42,545 bases of DNA, from the NCBI GenBank assembly GCA_016180105.1, contig JACPBZ010000005.1:1-42545 (forward strand), read 5' to 3'. Position numbers and translations under genes: made by a program. This stretch comes from Candidatus Woesearchaeota archaeon (GTDB taxonomy: Archaea; Nanobdellota; Nanobdellia; Woesearchaeales; UBA10216). Numbering within the stretch: the first letter of the stretch is position 1; every line of letters begins with the position of its first letter. Of the stretch, positions 1-9,896 are shown in pieces. Below the pieces are notes generated by a model. That model was not told where the DNA came from, searched no databases, and saw only the letters and a list, made by a program, of their open reading frames with translations.

Positions 1-366
1 GTGAGGAATGCATTTTTTAAAATCGCCGCTGAAGTAGAGGTCATCTCCCATAAGGGCGAGAAACTTTTTTTCGCCGGCCAGGAATTTCTCAGCCTGCAAG
101 AGCGCGTGTCCTGTTCCGAGCTGCTCTGTCTGGAATGCGTAGGCCAGCTTTATCTTGCCGTAGTGGTTGCCGAACTTTGTCATTACCTCTTCGCTGCCGA
201 AGCCTACGACGATTACCGCTTCGTCAATTAGCTTCGTTTGTTGAAGCTGCTGCAAATTATATTCGAGAATTGTCAAGTTTGCTACAGTCAGCATTACCTT
301 TGACCTGTTGACTGTCAGTGGGTGCAGCCTTGTTGACTTGCCTGCCGCGAGTATTACTGCCTTCAT
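1..366 (-). CDS. Sugar-phosphate nucleotidyltransferase (GlmU/RmlA-like N-terminal domain), 3' end outside the window
   Basis: Reverse-strand translation MKAVILAAGKSTRLHPLTVNRSKVMLTVANLTILEYNLQQ...LMGDDLYF; nucleotidyltransferase signature AAGKSTRL-P-T...K. ATGA overlap with the upstream gene. Confidence 0.88.
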   Translation of the reverse strand, partial: MKAVILAAGKSTRLHPLTVNRSKVMLTVANLTILEYNLQQLQQTKLIDEAVIVVGFGSEEVMTKFGNHYGKIKLAYAFQTEQLGTGHALLQAEKFLAGEKKFLALMGDDLYFSGDFKKCIPH

Positions 367-1322
367 TTTGCCAGCTCCATTATTGCGGCCGCGACCTTGT
401 CGCTGTCATACACAACTTGGCCGCTTTCTTTCAGCAGGTCCTTGCCAATGAACTTTGCCGCATTTAAGCCTTTGCCAATCCTGACAGGCTCAAGCTGTGC
501 TGGCTCCTCTTTTTTATGGGCTTCGAGTCGTTTTGCGTCAGGCAGTTTGGTGTTGTACAGGACATAGTCCAGCTTGCCTGCGTATTTTTCCGCTTCTGCC
601 GCGAAATCCTCGACTGTGAACCCTTGTGTTTCGCCAAGCTTTGTCATGGCGTTGCAAACAAGGATTTTTTTTGCTTTGCTGGCTTTTATGGCTCCGGTTA
701 TGCCTTGCGGGAGGAAGCAGGGCAGTGATGACGAGTAAAGGTCTCCTGGGCCTATTGCTATGATGTCAGCCTCTTTTATTGCACTTACTGCTTGTGGGTA
801 AGCTGTTGCTTCCGGTTTTACGAATATTCTCTTGATTTTCAGGCTTGGATTGTGCTTTCTGGGCACGTCAATTTCGTCCTCGCCTTCAATTGTCTGGCCG
901 TTTTCAAGCTCTGCGTAAACATTTATCTTGTCTGTTGTTGCCGGCAGGCATCTTCCGTGGACTTCAAGGAAGTCGTGTGCTATTTCCAGGACTTTTCCAT
1001 AGTCCCGTAATGAGTTCTCAAGCCCTGCGAGGAAGGCGTTGCCGAAGCTATGCCCCCTGTGGCCCTGGTCAAAGACCTCGTGCCCGAACCTGAATGCGAA
1101 CAGGTCTTTTTTCCATTGGGGAGCTCTTGACAATGCCAGCAGATGCCTTCTTATGTCTCCAGGCGGCAGCACGTTGAAGTCCTTCCTGAACTGGCCGGTA
1201 GAGCCGCCATTGTCAACCATCGAGGTTACTGTTGTTATTTCCACTGGAAGCTTCGTCAGGCCTGCAAGGAGTGCCTTTGGCATGGCGTTCCCCCCTCCGA
1301 ATGCGACCAGTTTCAATGTCAC
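363..1322 (-). CDS. YvcK/CofD-like family protein (gluconeogenesis factor-like)
   Basis: VDNGGSTGQFR..., PPGDIRRHLLAL, GHSFGNAFLAGL, LPATTDKINVYAELENG, IGPGDLYSSSLPCFL, CNAMTKLGETQGF motifs typical of the YvcK branch of the CofD superfamily. Confidence 0.88.
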   Translation of the reverse strand: MTLKLVAFGGGNAMPKALLAGLTKLPVEITTVTSMVDNGGSTGQFRKDFNVLPPGDIRRHLLALSRAPQWKKDLFAFRFGHEVFDQGHRGHSFGNAFLAGLENSLRDYGKVLEIAHDFLEVHGRCLPATTDKINVYAELENGQTIEGEDEIDVPRKHNPSLKIKRIFVKPEATAYPQAVSAIKEADIIAIGPGDLYSSSLPCFLPQGITGAIKASKAKKILVCNAMTKLGETQGFTVEDFAAEAEKYAGKLDYVLYNTKLPDAKRLEAHKKEEPAQLEPVRIGKGLNAAKFIGKDLLKESGQVVYDSDKVAAAIMELAK

Positions 1323-2887
1323 TCTTTCACCTTATCCAGCACTGCCTTGACTATTGCCTTGTTCCCGGCGATTATGCCGTTTTCCGTGAATGGCGTCCAT
1401 TCTTTTCCGTTTATGTCCAGGGCCAATCCTCCTGCCTCTCTCACTAAGAGGGTTGACGCGGCATAGTCCCACGATTTGCTGCCGTAGTGAATGTAGCACT
1501 CTGCGTTGCCAGCGGCAACTTCGCACGTCTCTAGCGCGCCGCTTCCCTTGTGCCGTATGCTTTTGGCTTCTGTCAGTTTTGAAAGGGTGTTTATCATTTT
1601 TTTTCTTCTGTCTGTATGGTAGCCGAAATCGCAGTAAATGTATGATTCCGTGAGGGCGCTAATGCCCGAGACTTTTAGGCGCTTGCCATTGAGGTATGCG
1701 CCGTTTCCTGCTGTCGCTGTCCACAATTCATTGTTGAGCGGGTCGTATATTGCACCCACAAGAAGGTCATTGCCTTTTGCCAGGGCTATTGAAACGCAAA
1801 AGTATCTTCCTTTTCTGCTGTAGTTCGTGGTGCCGTCAAGCGGGTCAACGTACCAGGTGAGGCCGTTGCCTTTTACTGGCTCGCTTTCCTCGCTTACTAT
1901 GCCGTATTCTGGGAATTCCTTGAGAAGTTTTTTCGTTATGGCCGCATCGCATTCCTTGTCGGCATTGGTGACTATGCTCCTGATATTGTTATTCTTGAAG
2001 TCTATCTGGAGCTCTGACTTATAGTGCCTTAAAAGTATGTTGCCCGCTTCTTTTGCTGCGGCAATTGCTACGTCCAGGGCCTTGTTTAGGAACCCTTCAG
2101 TTTCCAATTTGCCAGCGGCTTCCCTGTCCAGCAGGATTTCTGTTTTCTCCATGGCATTCCAAAGGAAGGTGATGGGCCATTGCTTATCGAACTTTCTGGC
2201 AGAAAGAAGCCTTTGGGTGATTTTGGCCTTGCCCTCTCCGAAAGCTATGAAAATGAGTTTTCTTGACTTTAGAATCGTGGATAATCCGATGGAAACCCCG
2301 AATCTTGGGACATTGTTAATATCATTGTCAAATTCTTTTTTCATTTTTTCAAAATTATATTCAATCACAGTCTTTGGAAGTGCAAGAACCCTTGTTCCCA
2401 AGCTTAGGGGCGTGCCAGGGCCGTTCTGTGCAACGTGGCCGTCGTGTGCGCCTGTCGCAATTATGAAAATGTCCACTCCGCCAAGGCTGTCAATCAATGA
2501 CTCGAACCCTTGGGGGTCATTTGGGTCTGGAAAATGCGTGTTTTTGCGAAACTGAGCAGCCTGCTTTGAAGGGAGCTTTTTCAGGAGGTCTTTTTCCCAA
2601 TGGTAGCGGCCTGACACTGGCCAATTGAGGTCAACGAAGGAGTATGTTGAACCTGACTTAACAACATATTCGTCCATCATGACTGCGTGAAAGTTTGCAA
2701 GGTCTATCTGCTCGTCTTTGACAATTTTGGCAAAAGCATCAAGAATGGGAACTGGCGTGGTTCCCCAGGGAATTCCCAAGACTAGTTTGCCTTTCTGCTT
2801 ATATTCAGCGATGATTTTTTCAGCTGCCGCCTTTCCAAGCTCTTCGGGATTATCGAAGACTCTTATTTTTGGAGAGGTAAAAACCAT
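1319..2887 (-). CDS. Fusion protein: N-terminal NagB/6-phosphogluconolactonase-like domain plus C-terminal inositol monophosphatase-family domain
   Basis: N-terminal half has PWGTTPV, MMDEY, HDGHVAQN, NNVPRFGVSIGLSTIL (NagB-like); C-terminal half has VTNADKECD, GIVSEES, WYVDPLDGTTNY, SKSWDYAASTLLVREAGG (IMPase motifs). One uninterrupted 522-aa ORF. Confidence 0.88.
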   Translation of the reverse strand: MVFTSPKIRVFDNPEELGKAAAEKIIAEYKQKGKLVLGIPWGTTPVPILDAFAKIVKDEQIDLANFHAVMMDEYVVKSGSTYSFVDLNWPVSGRYHWEKDLLKKLPSKQAAQFRKNTHFPDPNDPQGFESLIDSLGGVDIFIIATGAHDGHVAQNGPGTPLSLGTRVLALPKTVIEYNFEKMKKEFDNDINNVPRFGVSIGLSTILKSRKLIFIAFGEGKAKITQRLLSARKFDKQWPITFLWNAMEKTEILLDREAAGKLETEGFLNKALDVAIAAAKEAGNILLRHYKSELQIDFKNNNIRSIVTNADKECDAAITKKLLKEFPEYGIVSEESEPVKGNGLTWYVDPLDGTTNYSRKGRYFCVSIALAKGNDLLVGAIYDPLNNELWTATAGNGAYLNGKRLKVSGISALTESYIYCDFGYHTDRRKKMINTLSKLTEAKSIRHKGSGALETCEVAAGNAECYIHYGSKSWDYAASTLLVREAGGLALDINGKEWTPFTENGIIAGNKAIVKAVLDKVKE

Positions 2888-2903
2888 TTTCTTCAGCCAA
2901 ACC

Positions 2904-3566
2904 TTATTTTATCTGCTGGCCGAGCTTTGCCCAGTCGTCGAGGAATTGCTTCAGGCCTGCGTCAGTCAATGGGTGCCTGTAAAGCTGCTCTATTACCTTG
3001 AAGGGGATTGTGGCTATGTCCGCGCCTATCATTGCGGCTTGCTTCACGTGCACCGGGTTTCTTATGCTTGCGACAAGGATTTTAGTCTCGAACTCATAGT
3101 TGTCGTATATTTCCCTTATTTCCTCAACAAGTTCAATGCCGTCGTGGCCCGCGTCATCAAGCCTTCCTATGAATGGGCTTATGATGTATGCGCCTGCTTT
3201 TGCCGCCAGCAAAGCCTGGTTTGCGGAGAAGCATAGCGTGACGTTGGTCCTTATGCCTTCTGCCTTGAGCGTTTTCACTGCCTTCAGGCCATCAGGTGTC
3301 AATGGGACTTTCACGACAACATTTTTGTGGATTTTGGCTAGTATCCTTCCTTCGTGAAGTATGTCTTCGTATTTTGTAGCCACTACTTCTGCAGAAATGT
3401 CGCCGTGGACTATCTCGCATATCTCCTTCACTATTGCCTTGAAGTCCTTGCCCTTGTCCTTTTCCTTCGCGACAAGGCTCGGGTTTGTCGTGACCCCATC
3501 AAGTATTCCCCAGTCATTTGCCTGCCTTATCTCATCAATGTTCGCTGTGTCAATGAATATTTTCAT
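2904..3566 (-). CDS. Transaldolase / fructose-6-phosphate aldolase family
   Basis: [15 protein letters not shown]...[48 protein letters not shown]. Confidence 0.93.
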   Translation of the reverse strand: MKIFIDTANIDEIRQANDWGILDGVTTNPSLVAKEKDKGKDFKAIVKEICEIVHGDISAEVVATKYEDILHEGRILAKIHKNVVVKVPLTPDGLKAVKTLKAEGIRTNVTLCFSANQALLAAKAGAYIISPFIGRLDDAGHDGIELVEEIREIYDNYEFETKILVASIRNPVHVKQAAMIGADIATIPFKVIEQLYRHPLTDAGLKQFLDDWAKLGQQIK

Positions 3567-3590
3567 TTTCTTTCCCCCCCTTCATTGGAT

Positions 3591-4274
3591 TTAATTGCGC
3601 TGGTGGCTGTTTTTATTGTTTGTGCTCAGCAGTTCGAGGTTCGCGTTCATCAGTTCTGAAAGGCTGCTCACAGTCGTGTTTGCAATTGAAAGGTCGTGGT
3701 TCCTCGTCGAATCTGTTTTTAGTGCGACACAGGCCATTCCGGCAGATTTGGCCGCGGTTATGCCTGGCTTGGAATCCTCGATTACGAGGCATTCTGCTGG
3801 CTGAAGGCCAAGCTTCCTTGCAGCGAGGAGGAAAACATCCGGGGCTGGCTTTCCGTTTGTCACGTCCTCGCACGAGACTATGTGGTTGAAATAGTTGCTT
3901 ATCTTGAGCTTGGCAACGACGGCATCAATCACTTTCCTGTATTGGCCTGATGCAATGGCTAGTTTGTAGCCCTTTTTGCTGAGCAGCCCAAGTAGTGGAA
4001 TTAGTCCCTCGCTTGGCTCAATGCCGTCCTGTTCAATCATCCTTATCACAGTGTTGGTCTTTTCTTCGGCAAGCCACTGCGCGGCTTCAGGGATTTTGAA
4101 CGTCTCCTTGAACAGTTCCCAGCTTTTCAGGGTGGACACGCCAATGAGCTCAGAATTCTCTTTTTCGGAAACGTGCGCCCCGTATCTTGCAAGCACGGCG
4201 TTGTCGGCCTTGGCGTGCAGCGGCTCTATGTCTGCTATGACGCCGTCGTGGTCAAAGATGATTCCCTTTATCAT
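3591..4274 (-). CDS. HAD-superfamily hydrolase (beta-phosphoglucomutase-like)
   Basis: IKGIIFDHDGVIADIEPLHAKA, LAIASGQ, KPAPDVFLLAARKLG, CLVIEDSKPGITAAKSAGM. Confidence 0.9.
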   Translation of the reverse strand: MIKGIIFDHDGVIADIEPLHAKADNAVLARYGAHVSEKENSELIGVSTLKSWELFKETFKIPEAAQWLAEEKTNTVIRMIEQDGIEPSEGLIPLLGLLSKKGYKLAIASGQYRKVIDAVVAKLKISNYFNHIVSCEDVTNGKPAPDVFLLAARKLGLQPAECLVIEDSKPGITAAKSAGMACVALKTDSTRNHDLSIANTTVSSLSELMNANLELLSTNNKNSHQRN

Positions 4275-6082
4275 TTCACTGTCACGCTTTTTGCGAGGTT
4301 CCTGGGGTAGTCTGGGTCCCTTCCCAGGAGCAAGGCTATGTTGTACGCGAGTATCTGCACAGGGATAATGTTGACGATTGGCGATGCATTTCCGGCGTCA
4401 GGCACTTTCACCCAAAAGTCAAACACCTCGTCGTTTTCAGGTGAAATCCCTATTATGAAGCCGCCGCGGGCCTTGACTTCTGATGCGTTGTTCAGGATGT
4501 CCTGTTTCGCATCATCGTTTGCCACGAGGACTATGCACGGTGTGTCCGGGCCAACCAGGGCCAGAGGCCCGTGCTTTAGCTCACCGCCCGCAAAGCCCTG
4601 GGCGTGGATGTTGCAAGTCTCTTGCAGCTTTATTGCGGCTTCCAGTGCTATTGGGTAGTTCAGGCCCCTTCCGATGATGAAGATGTCTTTCTTGTCCTGA
4701 AGTATGAGGGCCAGCCTTTTCAGGTGTTCTTCATATCTTGGGTTTAGCATATCGTTGACTGAGCTTGCGGCATTCATTAGCAGTAGTTTCCCTTCCTGCA
4801 GCCGTCCGGCTGCCGCGTAAGCAAGGAGGCTTAGGACTGCGAGCTGCGCCGTGGTTGCTTTCGTGCTGACAACTGCCCTTTCGGCACCGGCGTTTGTGAT
4901 GAAGAAGTCATCGCTTACTCTCATCATCGTAGAGCCAAAGACATTGAGAAGCGAGACTATTTTTGCGCTCTTTGATTTCGCAATCTCTATGGCTTCGAGC
5001 ACGTCTGCTGTCTCCCCGCTTTGCGAGACTGCAACTACGAGTGTTTTAGGTGTCAGGTAATGCTGGTAGCCTGAAAATTCGGATGCGACCACGGAGTTCA
5101 CGTGCTTCTTTGCGATTTTTGAGAAAAGGTATTCCCCGGTCATGCAGACCTTTCCGGCAGTTCCGCACCCCACTAGGAAGGTGCCGAATGCCCCCTTGAT
5201 TGCGTCGGCGACATCTTGTATTTTCTCATCGTCCTGGTTTATTGCCGCGGCAATGGTGTACTTTTGTTCCATTATCTCTTTTATCAGGAAATGGTCATAG
5301 CCTTCCTTTTCCAGGTTTGCCTTGCCGTGCCAATGTATGTCAACCACCCGTTTCTGCTTAGGCGCCCCTGTTTCTATGTCAAAGAAGTCTATCTTTCCGT
5401 TTGATATGGACAATCCCTCGTTGTCATCAAGGTACATTACCTTGTTTGTGTGGTCAAGGAATGCTGTCAAGTCGGATGCGATGAAGAATTCTTCGCTGTT
5501 GTTCTCGTGTATGCCCACGATAAGGGGCGCTCCCTTCCTGGCTGCGAACATCTGGCCTGTTTCTGAGTTGAGCGCGACAAAGGCTGACCTTCCCTTGATG
5601 AGGATTGCCGCCTTTCGCGCGGCGGTCAGGAAGTCGCAACCCTCCTTTTGCATCAGGTGCTCGATGTAGTGGGGTATGACTTCCGTGTCGGTCTGCGACT
5701 TGAACTCGTGTGCTTCGCCCGGGGTGTTGAGGCTGTTGCGTATGCCTTGGTAGTTCTCGATAATGCCATTGTGGACGACTGCTATGGTAAGCCGGCAGTC
5801 CAAATGCGGGTGGGCATTCTGCTCTGTCACTCCCCCGTGCGTGGCCCATCTTGTGTGCGCGATTGCCATGTGGTTTTGTTCGGGAATTGCTTGCTTGACG
5901 AATTCGCTGTTAGTGGCGCCAATCTTTCCGACTTTCTTTATTACCGAGAAGGCTTTTTTTCCATTGGCCAGGAGCGCAGCGACGCCCCAGGAATCGTATC
6001 CCCTGTATTCGAGTTTTTTCAGGCTTTCAAAGGCGAGGATGGCTGCATCCCCTTTTCCAGAATATGCAATTATTCCGCACAT
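4271..6082 (-). CDS. glmS: Glutamine--fructose-6-phosphate aminotransferase (isomerizing)
   Basis: MCGIIAYSGKGDA N-terminal Cys amidotransferase, RGYDSWG, HTRWATHGG, two SIS domains, C-terminal LAKSVTVK. Confidence 0.97.
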   Translation of the reverse strand: MCGIIAYSGKGDAAILAFESLKKLEYRGYDSWGVAALLANGKKAFSVIKKVGKIGATNSEFVKQAIPEQNHMAIAHTRWATHGGVTEQNAHPHLDCRLTIAVVHNGIIENYQGIRNSLNTPGEAHEFKSQTDTEVIPHYIEHLMQKEGCDFLTAARKAAILIKGRSAFVALNSETGQMFAARKGAPLIVGIHENNSEEFFIASDLTAFLDHTNKVMYLDDNEGLSISNGKIDFFDIETGAPKQKRVVDIHWHGKANLEKEGYDHFLIKEIMEQKYTIAAAINQDDEKIQDVADAIKGAFGTFLVGCGTAGKVCMTGEYLFSKIAKKHVNSVVASEFSGYQHYLTPKTLVVAVSQSGETADVLEAIEIAKSKSAKIVSLLNVFGSTMMRVSDDFFITNAGAERAVVSTKATTAQLAVLSLLAYAAAGRLQEGKLLLMNAASSVNDMLNPRYEEHLKRLALILQDKKDIFIIGRGLNYPIALEAAIKLQETCNIHAQGFAGGELKHGPLALVGPDTPCIVLVANDDAKQDILNNASEVKARGGFIIGISPENDEVFDFWVKVPDAGNASPIVNIIPVQILAYNIALLLGRDPDYPRNLAKSVTVK

Positions 6083-6301
6083 GCAATTGACCCCAAAAGG
6101 CTTGTTTATCTAGCTTTTGCTGTTAAGATTTCAGGCGGCGAGCGCGAATTCTTCGAGGTGTTGAGGCTAGAAGCGTGACACCCGCCACCTTTAGAGTGCA
6201 ACGATGCCCATATTTAAAAGTATTGCTAAAATGCTAATAGAACCATTAAAGATATATTTGTAATAGAGCCTATATATGGCGGTTGCGATAGTGCTGCCAG
6301 C

Positions 6302-6862
6302 ATGAAAAGGGAAAGCCGGATTTTGGGCATTGACGACAGCCCTTTTGACAAGTTCAGGGATAAGCGCGTTCTTCTGATAGGCGTTTTTTTCCGCGGCGGG
6401 AGCAGTCTGGACGGCGTCATGACGACAACTGCTGCAGTTGACGGCAGCGATGCAACAGCAAAAATAGCTGCCCTGGTAAAGAAGAGCCATTTTTACACCC
6501 AGATAAGGGCAATAATGCTGAATGGGATAGCCGTCGCCGGTTTCAATGTTGTGGATATTCAAAAATTGGCGGCCGTGACTGGAATTCCGGTTATTGTCGT
6601 GATGCGCGGCTATCCAGAGGTTGACAAGATGAAGTCCACGCTTCTTAAGCTTGGCATGAAAGGCAAGGCAAGGCTTATGGAAAAAGCAGGGATTATTCAC
6701 AGGGTGGGCAATATTCACGTCCAGTTCTCAGGCTGCAGCCTTCAAAGGGCAAAAGAGTTTCTCAGGATATCCTGCACGCGCTCCAACATTCCTGAGCCAG
6801 TCAGGGTGGCACACCTCATCGCTGCTGGCGTGAGGCTTGGGGAAAGCAAGGGAAGAGCCTAG
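6302..6862 (+). CDS. DUF99 family protein
   Basis: RILGIDDSPF..., FFRGGSSLDGVM, IMLNGIAVAGFNVVDI, EPVRVAHLIAAGV; TATA-like tatatatgg about 27 nt upstream. Confidence 0.85.
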   Translation: MKRESRILGIDDSPFDKFRDKRVLLIGVFFRGGSSLDGVMTTTAAVDGSDATAKIAALVKKSHFYTQIRAIMLNGIAVAGFNVVDIQKLAAVTGIPVIVVMRGYPEVDKMKSTLLKLGMKGKARLMEKAGIIHRVGNIHVQFSGCSLQRAKEFLRISCTRSNIPEPVRVAHLIAAGVRLGESKGRA

Positions 6863-7920
6863 AAAACAAAAGGTATAAACCGGTATTTTACTTTTTTGCA
6901 GTATTCCTGGTATTCCTTGTCGGCTATGAGGTGCCGCTCTTCGGTCACTGCCCTGAGAAAGTAGATGAATGCCCACGCGCCTGTTGTCGCGATTATGATA
7001 GCGCTCTGAATGGGGTTCGTGAATGACAGCAATGGCAGCACTGTGACTGCCCAGGCGAGGTTCTTTGAAACGTATGCCGGGTGCCTCACGAACCTGTATG
7101 GGCCTCTCGAGACGATTCCCCTGTTTGTCAGGTTGGAGCATTTTGCGCCAAGGGCCAGGGTTGCCCACACGTATATCAGGAAGAAAATAATGACGAGGAT
7201 TCTCAGCACGAGGGTGAGCCCTTCTGTTGGCATCCGGGCATAGTCATTCGCGTACCAGCCAAGATAGTTCCCGAGGAAGCTGTTGAAAGGAGGGTAGCAA
7301 ACCAGGGTCACTATCCAGCCAAGGAAGGTTGGTTCGACGGATCGTACTGTGTTGCGCAGCCAGGAAGATTCTATCGCATAGCCAAAAGTAAAATAAGCAG
7401 TGTCAACCGCGAAAAGGAGTGAAATAATGGCAGGATATGCCAGGTAATTGAGGGATTCTGCCGTGAGTGCGAACCCGCGGGCTTGCCAGCTCCCAAGCGT
7501 GCTTTGAAGGTCGTAAAGGCTGCCGAACAGGAAGTTTATCATCAGCGGCAGGAAAAAAATCTTTACAAGCACGAAAAGCAGCACTGTTTTCTCATACGGG
7601 TCTATTCTCGGCAGGGGATGGCCTGGATTCAGCGTGAAGTTTGCAATGTATGCTTTTGTTTCGCGGGAAAGCCGCCAAAGCGTTTTTATGAGCGTGGCTC
7701 CCTTTGATTCGCGAACCTGCCCGAATGGCAGGACGATTTGGAACAGGAAGCCAAGCGCCGTGTATGCGATTGCCATCCACAGGAGGACTTGTTGTGTTTC
7801 AGGCCTGAGGAAGCCGGCATAGTAGCTGTTTGCGCGGTAAAATGCCAGGGCAAGCCATATGAGCGCCAGGTTGGAGACGTATGATTCAGCCCTGTGCCGA
7901 AGCCCTGAGTGAGCTAGCAT
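6859..7920 (-). CDS. Multi-pass membrane methyltransferase, isoprenylcysteine carboxyl methyltransferase/PEMT-like
   Basis: C-terminal GIVSRGPYRFVRHPAYVSKNLAW...TEERHLIADKEYQEYCKKVKYRFIPF. Start set at 7920 (MLAHSGL), not 8205: TTTATAAAT lies about 25 nt upstream and the longer ORF would overlap the divergent gene. Confidence 0.82.
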   Translation of the reverse strand: MLAHSGLRHRAESYVSNLALIWLALAFYRANSYYAGFLRPETQQVLLWMAIAYTALGFLFQIVLPFGQVRESKGATLIKTLWRLSRETKAYIANFTLNPGHPLPRIDPYEKTVLLFVLVKIFFLPLMINFLFGSLYDLQSTLGSWQARGFALTAESLNYLAYPAIISLLFAVDTAYFTFGYAIESSWLRNTVRSVEPTFLGWIVTLVCYPPFNSFLGNYLGWYANDYARMPTEGLTLVLRILVIIFFLIYVWATLALGAKCSNLTNRGIVSRGPYRFVRHPAYVSKNLAWAVTVLPLLSFTNPIQSAIIIATTGAWAFIYFLRAVTEERHLIADKEYQEYCKKVKYRFIPFVF

Positions 7921-8122
7921 CACGGGACTGCCCTGAAGGAAATTTATAAAGTCTGCGCTTTTCCCATGCAAGAATATTTTCCGCCTTTTCCGTTTTTTTT
8001 CCAGGAATTTGGCGTTTTTGGGCAAAGTTTCCGGCTGCTGCCGCAACTGATTCGGAGATGCCGGAATTCCGACGGCAAATTGGCAGAAAGGCATTTTAAT
8101 TCTGAATTTCAGAGTTTGCCGT

Positions 8123-9364
8123 ATGACAAGAAAGTTTATGATGGCGGCAGCGGCGATTCTGTTGCTTTTCCCCGTGATCGTGGCAGCCGAGAATGCAGTC
8201 ATCATCTCACAGGTGATTTACAGTCCTTCAGGCACCAATTCCGGCGGGGAGGCGGTAGAGCTTTACAACCCCCTGGCTTTTTCTGTAAACATCAGCAATT
8301 GGGTTGTGGCAACCGAAACCTCCCTAACGGATGCGATGCTTCCGCAGGGAGCGATGATTTGCGGCGGATGTTATTATCTTGTCGCTGACGCCAATTGGTC
8401 AAATGCGAAGGATGATGCTGGCTGGCCAAATGCGGATTATGAGGAGGCGATTACCCTGGCTAATTCAGATGCAGGCGTCGCCCTCAAGGACTCAAATGGC
8501 ACGGCAATGGACGCCGTGGGCTGGGGCAATCCCGCAGGCATAGGCTCCGGCCTCTTTGAGGGCTCACCCCACTCTGGCAGCAGCGCAGGCAATTCCCTTA
8601 TGAGAAAGACTGTAAATGGAAGCTATGCTGACAGCAGCAACAATTCAGGGGATTTCATCGACTCTGCTCCAAATTTCCGTAATTCGAGCTCTGTTTCTGC
8701 AGCCGCCAAAGGCGGGGAAATAGCAGTTATGATTGTGGTCGGCGGTTCGGCACCTGTCATCAGTTCCCTTGCCATCTTGGTAGATGATGATTCTTTCATT
8801 ACAGGAAATCAGATTGTCCCTGTTCCGGGAAATAACAGGACAGTAAGCATTGAAGCAACTGTGCACGATTCCAATGGCGCTCCTGACATTGCATCCGTGG
8901 CAATTGCGTTCAACGGCTCTGTCTTCGCAATGTCGAAAAAGGCTGAAGTCAACTCGACTGCGGCAGTTTATTCTGCATCCCTTAATCTTTCAAGCAGCTT
9001 TCCGGCAGGCAGTTACGCCGCAGAACCCGGCGGGACCTATGAGATATCGGGCGACGACTCAGTCTCCACGGTGTCAAACATTACTCTCACTAATGAGGGG
9101 AATGTTCTGTTGGATTTCAATATCTGGGCCACGAATTTCACTTCCGGAAGCAGCCTCATTGAGGCTTCAAGGTTGAGGTATGCCTTTAATGGCAACTACA
9201 ATGATGCCAGCAGTGCAGGTGTGATGTCGAATTCGAAAGTGCAGAAGGACATTAACCTTAAGCCAGGTGCCCGCACGGGCCTGAGCCTTATGCTGGACGT
9301 GCCAATGGCAGCTTCGTCCGGGAACTACTCTGGGAGGATATCGCTGGTCGCGGTGAATGGGTAA
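8123..9364 (+). CDS. Secreted protein with lamin-tail-like domain
   Basis: Signal peptide MTRKFMMAAAAILLLFPVIVAAE; VIISQVIYSPSGTNSGGEAVELYNPLAFSVNISNWVV..., GVALKDSNGTAMDAVGWG (LTD-like). Confidence 0.75.
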   Translation: MTRKFMMAAAAILLLFPVIVAAENAVIISQVIYSPSGTNSGGEAVELYNPLAFSVNISNWVVATETSLTDAMLPQGAMICGGCYYLVADANWSNAKDDAGWPNADYEEAITLANSDAGVALKDSNGTAMDAVGWGNPAGIGSGLFEGSPHSGSSAGNSLMRKTVNGSYADSSNNSGDFIDSAPNFRNSSSVSAAAKGGEIAVMIVVGGSAPVISSLAILVDDDSFITGNQIVPVPGNNRTVSIEATVHDSNGAPDIASVAIAFNGSVFAMSKKAEVNSTAAVYSASLNLSSSFPAGSYAAEPGGTYEISGDDSVSTVSNITLTNEGNVLLDFNIWATNFTSGSSLIEASRLRYAFNGNYNDASSAGVMSNSKVQKDINLKPGARTGLSLMLDVPMAASSGNYSGRISLVAVNG

Positions 9365-9873
9365 TGAATTTCAGCTTTCTTATTTATTTTTTTCTTTTGC
9401 TTGTTGCAACAGCGGGTAATGCCGGTGCTGCTGGCTTTGGCGTTTCACCTTCCAGCCTTGAATTCAGCCTGAGTGAAGGCTCGGAAGCGTCGCGTCAGCT
9501 CGTGATATTCAACACAGGCAAGGATTCTGTTGATTTCAGCATCTTGGCCTCTCCAAGCATTCGCGTCCGGCCTGAAAGCGGCGAGATAGGGGGCGGGAAA
9601 GCTGCCGCCGCGACAGTAACAGTGATTGGCACAAAAGCTGGTGTTGCAAATGGCGAATTGGCAGTGAGCCTTGGCAGCAGCCGCAATGCCGAAAACCGGG
9701 TGAGCCTTTCATTGGGAACTTCAGTGCCGGTCACGGTGCGTGTTGTCAAGGGCGTGCCGGCCGCAAGCGCTTTTGTTGGCATTCTCGTCTCGGTAGTGAT
9801 TGTTGTTGCCGGATTGGGGGTGTGTATTCCTCTAAGGCAGAATTTGCTTGGCAGGGCCGCAAGGTTTATATAG
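9364..9873 (+). CDS. Secreted/membrane-anchored Ig-like protein with C-terminal TM segment
   Basis: Signal peptide, GVSPSSLEFSLSEGSEASRQLVIFNTGKDSVDFSI beta-sandwich-like pattern, C-terminal hydrophobic segment; TAATG stop/start overlap with preceding gene. Confidence 0.65.
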   Translation: MNFSFLIYFFLLLVATAGNAGAAGFGVSPSSLEFSLSEGSEASRQLVIFNTGKDSVDFSILASPSIRVRPESGEIGGGKAAAATVTVIGTKAGVANGELAVSLGSSRNAENRVSLSLGTSVPVTVRVVKGVPAASAFVGILVSVVIVVAGLGVCIPLRQNLLGRAARFI

Positions 9874-9896
9874 ATATTCATATGTATATCTATATT

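Noticed and set aside
516-5849. Many long ORFs antisense to the glmS operon
   Set aside because: Mirror frames of well-supported genes in GC-biased coding DNA; no family motifs.
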